A stretch of 64,000 nucleotides of DNA. Source: Henningerozyma blattae CBS 6284 (Eukaryota > Ascomycota > Saccharomycetes > Saccharomycetales > Saccharomycetaceae). Where the stretch lies: contig NC_020185.1 in assembly GCF_000315915.1 (NCBI RefSeq), positions 1,860,001 through 1,924,000 of the forward strand. Reading direction: 5' to 3'. Each line of letters begins with the position of its first letter. Positions within the stretch are counted from its first letter, which is position 1. The translations under genes and the position numbers were made by a program. The notes under the pieces were generated by a model. The model was not told the origin of the DNA and ran no database searches. It saw only the letters and a list, made by a program, of their open reading frames with translations. This document shows positions 57,940 through 64,000 of this stretch, in pieces.

Positions 57940-58917
57940 TGCTCTTTAAAAAAAAAGGATTCAATTTAATTGCTTCTTTGTCAAAATTTTTTTATATTTT
58001 TTTTAAACTTTTGCTTTTGTTTAATGAGATTACTATTTGCAATGAAGGGCTATTTATAAGTTATTAAGAAAAACAGTAATCTTCTATTTCTATTAACAGT
58101 GAATATGCTTATTCTCGTGACGTATATCTTAAAGGTATTGGAGATGGATTTTTCTATTTTCAATGAGTAATATCAATTGACAGCTACACGAAAGGGAAAT
58201 CAATAGAATTATAACACAGGGAAGAGAAACAGAAATACCAGTTCTAACACACAGACAAAGACAGATCCAAAACAAAGGAACTAAGCAATCGTGTTCAAAT
58301 TAAAGTAATTAAGCAGCTTTTAAAAGAAAAGGCCGGCCAAGCAACTTAAAGTATTTGAAATCTTGTCGATTGTAATGTCGTATTTACGTATTGCTACGGG
58401 CACTCTGTAGGTATTGTTACTTGTCTTTTTTTGGGTACGTGTAATAAATAAACAAGCCACGAAACGAGCAATAGGTTTTAGAATGCCCAGAAACATGATA
58501 ATAATAGTAATCGTCATAAAAGCAATCGTGATAATAATAGCAGTCGTAATAATAACAAACATCAATAACAATAACGTCAAATCTCGAGTTGTCGGAATTC
58601 CCTTGTAGAACAAAACCACGGCTTTACCACCAGCCTATCCGGCACATTGCCGAGACACGAACTTGCTGCACGTTTTTCTTTGCGGCAGGAACTATGCCGT
58701 ATGCGGTGATATATATGTTGATGACACGTGTCCTTCACGTGCAAAGCACGTGCGCAGAACTTGCTTCGTATATGGAGCCGAGGATATAATAACTCAATAT
58801 ACCTATACATATATACATAGACATGTACATATACATATACTTGCATATATATACATTTTTATATGGTTATAAAGTGCAGAGATAAGTAAATTGACAAGTA
58901 TTGCAAAACATATAACA
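57940..58917. promoter_or_regulatory. divergent MCK1/MRPS18 control region
   Basis: 978 bp. The MCK1 side has A/T runs. The MRPS18 side (58580-58770) is less AT-rich and carries three CACGTG boxes. Alternating TATA/CATA steps follow at 58790-58850. Confidence 0.6.
58725..58752. promoter_or_regulatory. three phased CACGTG boxes
   Basis: CACGTG at 58725, 58736 and 58747, each 11 bp from the next, 166-193 bp before the MRPS18 ATG. Cbf1 or another bHLH factor is the likely binder. Confidence 0.85.
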
Positions 58918-59634
58918 ATGTTGAACACGTTAAGGGTGAATGTATTTGGCAAATTATGCAGTGGCCCTTTCAGTGGCCCTATTACCAGGACCGCTGTAGG
59001 GTCTCTAATGGGGAAAAATATTCAACGAGCTACGTACTCTGGCATTAATGGGACACCCATACTACAGAATAAGGAAATGACAAACGTGTACAAACCACGT
59101 GGTGATTCCAACAACATGGCGGGCTTAACTACTCCCTCTACCAATTCCAAAGGGAAAAAAAATAACAATACTAAAATAAGAGTTCATAAATATATCTTGA
59201 ATTGTTTATTCACGAGAAATAACACACATTTCACGTTTTCTGCCATCGAAGAAGATCTCAAGAAGAGTGAGCAAATGGTAAATGAAAGTTCTAAAAAGAC
59301 TTACAACGAAGTTTACTTGTATTATTTGAGTTTGCCCAAAGTTGTTAAATTCCAAACTTCTACTGGTCGACTGGGATTCAGAAAAGCTGCAAGAGGGGAA
59401 TATGAAGCAGCTTTTCAAACTGCTGCCAAATTATTCGAAACTATCAAAGAAAAGAATTACTTGGATGCTGATATAGAGATTGTAATGAAACAGTTTGGTA
59501 AGGGAAGAGCTGCCTTTGTAGCTGCCTTGTCAGGGAAGGAAGGTCAATATATCAGAGGCAAGGTGGTTCGTGTGAGTGATGCTACTCAAATGAAGTTTGG
59601 TGGTGTCCGTGCACCAAGCGCAAGAAGACTATGA
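58918..59634 (+). CDS. MRPS18: Mitochondrial ribosomal small-subunit protein uS11m (Mrps18)
   Basis: 238 residues from the ATG at 58918 ([20 protein letters not shown]). The N-terminal 80 residues are a basic presequence and variable region. The uS11 domain occupies the C-terminal half: [60 protein letters not shown] and [20 protein letters not shown], ending in the [20 protein letters not shown] motif. It lies on the platform of the mitochondrial small ribosomal subunit. Confidence 0.95.
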   Translation: MLNTLRVNVFGKLCSGPFSGPITRTAVGSLMGKNIQRATYSGINGTPILQNKEMTNVYKPRGDSNNMAGLTTPSTNSKGKKNNNTKIRVHKYILNCLFTRNNTHFTFSAIEEDLKKSEQMVNESSKKTYNEVYLYYLSLPKVVKFQTSTGRLGFRKAARGEYEAAFQTAAKLFETIKEKNYLDADIEIVMKQFGKGRAAFVAALSGKEGQYIRGKVVRVSDATQMKFGGVRAPSARRL

Positions 59635-60272
59635 TCCCAACTTTTGCATATCTAGATATACATATCTACATATATATATATTTCCATATATTCTTTACTC
59701 ATCATATTTAATCCGATTCTGTAAATAGATAAGATATAATGAAAGGCATTTTCCCTTTATATGCTTCGATTTGAACTTTTTTTCCGACTTGAATATTTCC
59801 TCAAAGAGGTAACACATTCCGGAATACAGATTTAGAATTTGATCTGTTAATTTTCTTTCGTTTTTTTTTTTTTCTTACTGCTGATTTTTCAAGACTGCTC
59901 GGTGTGTGGGTTTTCGGACACTAGACAAAAATTTGCAAAGTTGGGAAAAAATGTTATTACAGAGAATTGGAAAATGACTTTAGACAGAGTCTCATGAAGA
60001 ATGAACTACCAAGCTAGACGCAACTGGATTCTCAAATTTCAGTCCGTTACAGGAGGAAGGCTGGAACCTCTCCTCCTGTAACGAGGAAATCTGCATGATA
60101 TCCATCTTCACTGGCTTATTCACCATACCAGAGAATAATACTGAATATTGTACGTATTGTAAGAAATATACCATAGTTAAAAAAATTGAAAAAAGACGTA
60201 AGGTATAACGTAATGAGACGTTTTTCTGATACAATTTAAAGTACAATAAACTTAGGAAAACTAAAGACAAAA
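59635..60272. promoter_or_regulatory. RPL25 promoter region
   Basis: 638 bp. A Rap1-like GTGTGTGGGTTTT is at 59902-59914, with a T run (59860-59875) before it, the usual Rap1 plus T-rich layout of ribosomal-protein promoters. A 13-bp inverted repeat lies at 60046-60084. No intron signals in this leader. Confidence 0.55.
60046..60084. repeat. 13-bp perfect inverted repeat before RPL25
   Basis: CGTTACAGGAGGA at 60046-60058 and TCCTCCTGTAACG at 60072-60084, 13-bp spacer, 190-225 bp before the RPL25 ATG. Confidence 0.9.
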
Positions 60273-60701
60273 ATGGCTCCATCTGCTAAGGCTACCGCTG
60301 CCAAGAAGGCTGTTGTTAAAGGTACTAATGGTAAGAAATCTTTGAAAGTCAGAACCTCTGCTACTTTCAGATTACCAAAGACTTTGAAGTTGGCTCGTTC
60401 TCCAAAATACGCCACTAAAGCTGTTCCACATTACACCAGATTAGACGCTCACAAAGTTGTTGAAAAGCCAATCAACTCTGAAACTGCTATGAAGCAAGTC
60501 GAAGATGGTAACACTTTAGTTTTCCAAGTTTCTTTGAAATCTAACAAGTACCAAATCAAGAAGGCTGTTAAGGAATTATACGAAGTCGACGTTGAATCTG
60601 TCAACACTTTGATCAGACCAAACGGTACCAAGAAGGCTTACGTTAGATTGACTCCAGATTTTGATGCTTTGGACATTGCTAACAGAATCGGTTACATCTA
60701 A
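60273..60701 (+). CDS. RPL25: 60S ribosomal protein uL23 (Rpl25)
   Basis: 142 residues, the exact length of S. cerevisiae Rpl25, which binds domain III of 25S rRNA near the polypeptide exit and docks SRP, the translocon and chaperones. The basic N-terminus [20 protein letters not shown] carries the nuclear import signal; the globular part includes [16 protein letters not shown] and [20 protein letters not shown], ending [12 protein letters not shown]. Codon use is strongly biased (AAG, GGT, GCT, TTG), as expected for very high expression. The S. cerevisiae gene has an intron within its first codons; here the frame runs unbroken. Confidence 0.99.
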   Translation: MAPSAKATAAKKAVVKGTNGKKSLKVRTSATFRLPKTLKLARSPKYATKAVPHYTRLDAHKVVEKPINSETAMKQVEDGNTLVFQVSLKSNKYQIKKAVKELYEVDVESVNTLIRPNGTKKAYVRLTPDFDALDIANRIGYI

Positions 60702-61255
60702 TCTATTTAGCATTTTTTGTAAACATAAACACAAAAATCATTGACTTAATTTAACATTATAACCAACCTAAACAACAACAACAATAAATTTACAAATCTT
60801 TTTATTTATTATAATAAATGATCAAAAAAGTATATTTTTACTGTAATATGATTTTATGTAACAAAAAACTTAAATCAATAGTTTAACTTATATAGATTAT
60901 TATTATTATTATCGTCATTATTATAATATATAAATAACCTTTTAACATATTTATTAAGTAATCATCGTTAAGGGAAAAGGATGATTAGGGGAAAATGAGA
61001 ATAGTGATTAACTATTCAAAACGAAGTCGCATAATCGATTGCCCTTTTTTTTTTTTATTTTTCAAAAAAAGAAAAAGATAAAACAAAATTATATAAATAT
61101 ACATGAATGGTTTAGTATTTATCTTTAACAGTATCCTTTTATTTATTGGGCTTTAATGTTTCTTTTCTTTCTTTGCAAACAAAGTGAGTAGTTATAGAAT
61201 GTTGATAAGGAAAGAGTATATCAATAAATGCAATAGAATTTAAATATGCAAGCAA
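60702..61255. other. convergent spacer RPL25/MDH2
   Basis: 554 bp, AT-rich, with an ATT run near 60898-60912 and a T run at 61046-61056. Nothing else seen. Confidence 0.35.
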
Positions 61256-62497
61256 TTATACTTCAATTGTCTTTGCTTGGTCAAAATTTTCGATTAATTG
61301 ATCAATACAAGGTGGTAACAAAACTTTCTTCTCATATTCGGATATATTCAATAATAATTCATAATCAATTTTTTTGACACCATGCTTATCAATTGTAATT
61401 GGTAATTCAAAAAATTCGATGTTCTTTGATTTTTCTTGGAAATTTTCATCCAACCAATTAGTCAATTTATCATTATCAGTAATATCTAAAGGTTTTTGAT
61501 TGGAATCTCTTATAGCAAGGAAAAACCCAGGTGAATCAGATATAGTTTCTACTTCATCCAATAATAATGATGTCAAATCTTCTAAGACTCTAAATCCAGC
61601 CAAGGCCATAGCTAATGTAGCAGAACCTTGACCATTCTTAGCCTTGACAACTTCATCACCACCAAATTGAATTCTCTTAGTGAGCTTAGCTACATCTTCT
61701 TCAGAAATTAATGTATTAATATTGGCAATGGTTTTTTTCTTATTTTTCGTTTGTGAGATTAAGGGAATAATAGTTAATCCCGAATGACCACCTATAACAG
61801 GTACTCTTAATGATTCAAAATCAATTACTATTCCTTTACTTCTTAATGATGTATGAACAAAGGTGGCTGCTCTAACAGAATCCAATCTTGTCACACCAAG
61901 AACACGTTTGGATATATCATCAATACTAGTGGTCGTTTTACCCTTTAACTCTTTCCTTAATTTACGAATAACTAAGGGAATCAATGAGTTCACAGGATTA
62001 GTAACCATCAAGATAAAACACTTGGAAAGATCACAATTCTTAACGACTTGATCCATCAAATTCAAGATAATCTTCCCATTGATCTGAAACAAATCTTCTC
62101 TTGTCATTCCTGGCTTTCTTGCCACCCCTGCAGTGACAACAATTAAATCAGAGTCTGTTAATGATTCAACTAGCCCATCTTCACCAGAATGAGAAGTCAC
62201 ATGAACAGCAGTATCAATATGGGAAAGATCCGTAGTCACACCGTTAACCCCATCTTTATTAATATCATATAAAGCTAAATGGACAGTACCATATCTATAT
62301 TTACTGGCAGATGAATTTGGTAACAATTGAGTCTTCAATAATAATGATAACGATTGACCAATACCACCAGCAGCACCAATAATTGTAATTTTTACAGGTT
62401 TAACAGCGTCGGCTTGGTTATTATCTACAACATCCTTATTAATATTGCCATCATCAGATGTAGTTAAATCTAACTTTGCCCTTTTCGTTTGTCTCAT
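61256..62497 (-). CDS. MDH2: Malate dehydrogenase, MDH2-like (cytosolic)
   Basis: 413 residues (377 in S. cerevisiae Mdh2). Interconverts malate and oxaloacetate with NAD; Mdh2 is the gluconeogenic cytosolic form. NAD-binding KITIIGAAGGIGQSLSLLL lies near 36-54; substrate arginines are in VARKPGMTREDLF, then NPVNSLIPLV, GVTRLDSVRA, and the catalytic His in VIGGHSGLTIIPL. A 35-residue N-terminal extension starts MRQTKRAKLDLTTSDDG, so the Pro-2 degron used by the GID ligase in S. cerevisiae Mdh2 is absent. No C-terminal SKL (ends TIEV), so it is not the peroxisomal Mdh3 type, and the extension does not look like a clean mitochondrial presequence. RPL25-MDH2 adjacency matches YOL127W-YOL126C. 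Confidence 0.93.
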   Translation of the reverse strand: MRQTKRAKLDLTTSDDGNINKDVVDNNQADAVKPVKITIIGAAGGIGQSLSLLLKTQLLPNSSASKYRYGTVHLALYDINKDGVNGVTTDLSHIDTAVHVTSHSGEDGLVESLTDSDLIVVTAGVARKPGMTREDLFQINGKIILNLMDQVVKNCDLSKCFILMVTNPVNSLIPLVIRKLRKELKGKTTTSIDDISKRVLGVTRLDSVRAATFVHTSLRSKGIVIDFESLRVPVIGGHSGLTIIPLISQTKNKKKTIANINTLISEEDVAKLTKRIQFGGDEVVKAKNGQGSATLAMALAGFRVLEDLTSLLLDEVETISDSPGFFLAIRDSNQKPLDITDNDKLTNWLDENFQEKSKNIEFFELPITIDKHGVKKIDYELLLNISEYEKKVLLPPCIDQLIENFDQAKTIEV

Positions 62498-63978
62498 TAC
62501 TTAAAAAAAAGAAAATAAAAATATTTAAATGTATATATCTTTGTATTACTTGAATCTAACAGTAAAACTGAAAGTTGCAAGAAAAATTCCAATAGTAGTT
62601 CTACAATAACACAAGCACAACATCTTAGATTTCCTCACCAGTTCTTGGTTATTATATATGGCCCCGAAACCAATTGCAAAAATAATGCCCAGAGATTAAT
62701 TACACATTACGTATTAGATTAAGAAACTTCTGTTTAACTTTCGGGGTGACGAGTTCAGCCCTTCTCTATGTTTAGTAATAGGCCACAATTCATGTGGGCT
62801 TATTTACCGGAAATGTTGCCCTCCCACATTTCAAGGACGACCGAGTGAGAAAGACCCAGGAACTTGAACGGAGGTGGAAAACAGTCAAGCAAATTTTTGA
62901 GGGTGGAAGTCTTTGCATTACAAGGTTAACATATGAGAAAGAAGTGATGATCCAATAGAATGAACTAATCGACATAGAAGTATAAAATCAAAGGGTGCCT
63001 AGGTGACTTGATCACCGGTACCGGCCCAATTTAGAAGCTATTATCAATACTAGATCATTTTGCGACTGATTTGTGATGATTAGAAACTTGTATAAAGTAA
63101 AAACCTCGTGTATTATAGTTCTATATATCTTTGAACTAATCGATGTCCTTTGTAAAAGTAATTCGATAAATGATTGAAAAAAATTCGATCCAAGGAAACG
63201 ATTTCCTAAAATCTTCTATTAGGAAATCAACTATGGCGGCTTGCAAAAGGGCAACAAATTTCACAATGGCGATTACCCGGATTGTCCTATGTCTTTGTGC
63301 GGGTAATTCTCTTGTGGGCCAATTTTAAAATTTTGAATGGAAAATTTTATTTTTGAAACAGGGAATTCAAAGTATAAAAGGAAGGCGGTTTGAAGTTGGT
63401 ATTTCGCCACCGATAGGCGTTATTTCCCAACGGGTATTTCCTTTGTTTTAGTTATAAAATATACTTGGTTAAATCAATTAAATAAACTAAATCAATCAAC
63501 CGAAACAGATTAAGCAGATATACTTTGTTTTTTTTTCATTTTTTATCCTTATTCTAATTAAACTTAACTTATTTTATTATATTTTATTTTATTCTATTCT
63601 ATTCTATTATTGTATTATATTATATTATATTCTATTCATTGATTAATAAATAAATATTAATTAAGTAATCTTTATTATATTAAGTATCATAAGTATCTCG
63701 ATATATTGTATTGTACTATCTCTCTACTCAAGTATCTTTCTGTTGATTAATTAAATATAGATATAAATTTCAGAAAATTAACTACAACTTAAACAGATCA
63801 TTTTATCATTTGCCCTAAACTTAAAGCTTTATACTATCGTATTAATAGCCACTGTCATTTTTATTAGTAACTTAGACAATTAATAGAATATAACTAGTCC
63901 TCAAATTTTTTTGGATACGAAAAAAACTAAAACATATCATAGCCAGAATCTTAAACTTTTTTTTCACTTAAATCAAAA
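62498..63978. promoter_or_regulatory. divergent MDH2 / next-gene control region
   Basis: 1.5 kb. A facing pair of Reb1 sites, TTACCCG (63273-63279) and CGGGTAA (63300-63306), lies in a G+C-richer stretch. The last 450 bp before the partial gene are AT-rich with TTCTA/TTATA-type repeats (63571-63640), a long leader of the kind seen before abundant RNA-binding proteins. I found no clear carbon-source-response element for MDH2. Confidence 0.5.
63571..63640. repeat. pentamer-like ATTCT/ATTAT repeat
   Basis: Tandem TTTTA, TTCTA and TTATA units in the upstream region of the last gene; simple AT-rich repeat. Confidence 0.75.
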
Positions 63979-64000
63979 ATGAACTCAGACGATGAAGATT
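63979..64000 (+). CDS. start of a gene cut by the window end, possibly HRP1
   Basis: Only seven codons are visible, MNSDDED. Hrp1 (mRNA 3'-end factor) of S. cerevisiae begins with a similar acidic MSSDEED and lies on the same strand a few genes past RPL25-MDH2. The preceding A-rich leader supports a real start. Seven residues cannot establish identity. Confidence 0.35.

Noticed and set aside
59992..60282. 96-residue minus-strand frame before RPL25
   Set aside because: It overlaps the RPL25 start and promoter and has no family resemblance.
1..64000. tRNA genes, rRNA, CRISPR arrays, Ty elements
   Set aside because: No A/B-box pairs with a cloverleaf, no rRNA similarity, no spaced direct repeats, and no gag/pol frames or matching LTR ends were seen; CRISPR is not expected in yeast.

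Overview
The window is nuclear DNA of a budding yeast of the family Saccharomycetaceae, outside Saccharomyces itself. It is AT-rich, almost intron-free, and carries about 30 protein genes whose order mixes blocks known from S. cerevisiae chromosomes III, IV, XII, V/II and XIV/XV. The blocks interleave genes that S. cerevisiae keeps on sister (whole-genome-duplication) segments: SBH1, DOT6 and TRP2 with PIN4 and PTH2; MCK1, KRI1 and STB1 with GAS4, RPL25 and MDH2. The PDI and glucokinase genes both look like the diverged duplicate (EUG1-like, EMI2-like). I infer an early-diverging post-duplication lineage (Tetrapisispora/Henningerozyma, Vanderwaltozyma, Naumovozyma or Kazachstania type); the exact species cannot be fixed from the sequence alone.

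Layout. 1-7301: MGR1 (partial), a PDI1/EUG1-like gene, GRH1, an EMI2/GLK1-like glucokinase. 8110-20135: SPB1, PRD1, MRC1, VAC17, which in S. cerevisiae is the neighbourhood of the silent cassette HML. 21757-23554: a complete alpha mating-type cassette, MATalpha1 and a two-intron MATalpha2, transcribed divergently. 23555-28563: about 5 kb with no recognisable gene. 28564-33832: PEX13, MMR1, SBH1/2. 34958-42120: PIN4, DOT6/TOD6, TRP2, PTH2. 42521-51706: CDC33, a BEM46-type hydrolase, HXT14-like transporter, STB1, ZIM17, GAS4. 52110-62497: RFA2, KRI1, MCK1, MRPS18, RPL25, MDH2. At 63979 the first codons of another gene (perhaps HRP1) run off the end.

Most interesting region: the mating-type cassette and its left flank. 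Two near-identical 32-bp alpha2-Mcm1-alpha2 operators lie at 7761-7792 and 20917-20948. Neither is in the promoter of an a-specific gene: the first sits between convergent genes beside SPB1, the second between VAC17 and the cassette. Both are surrounded by forkhead-type motifs (RTAAAYA). That is the make-up of the S. cerevisiae recombination enhancer, which controls donor choice in mating-type switching and lies next to SPB1 on the HML arm. I propose that this window carries a two-part recombination-enhancer-like system and that the cassette is an HML-type donor now inside a chromosome. The third exon of alpha2 is also odd: it is C-rich, with 149 consecutive bases lacking G, in a genome otherwise near 35% G+C.

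Other points: loss of key catalytic motifs in both the PDI-like and glucokinase-like proteins, a G+C-rich island with a perfect hairpin between DOT6 and TRP2, three CACGTG boxes at exact 11-bp steps before MRPS18, an intronless RPL25, and promoter motifs that fit expected regulation (MCB at MRC1 and RFA2, PAC/RRPE at SPB1 and KRI1, Gcn4 at TRP2, Ndt80-type at GAS4).
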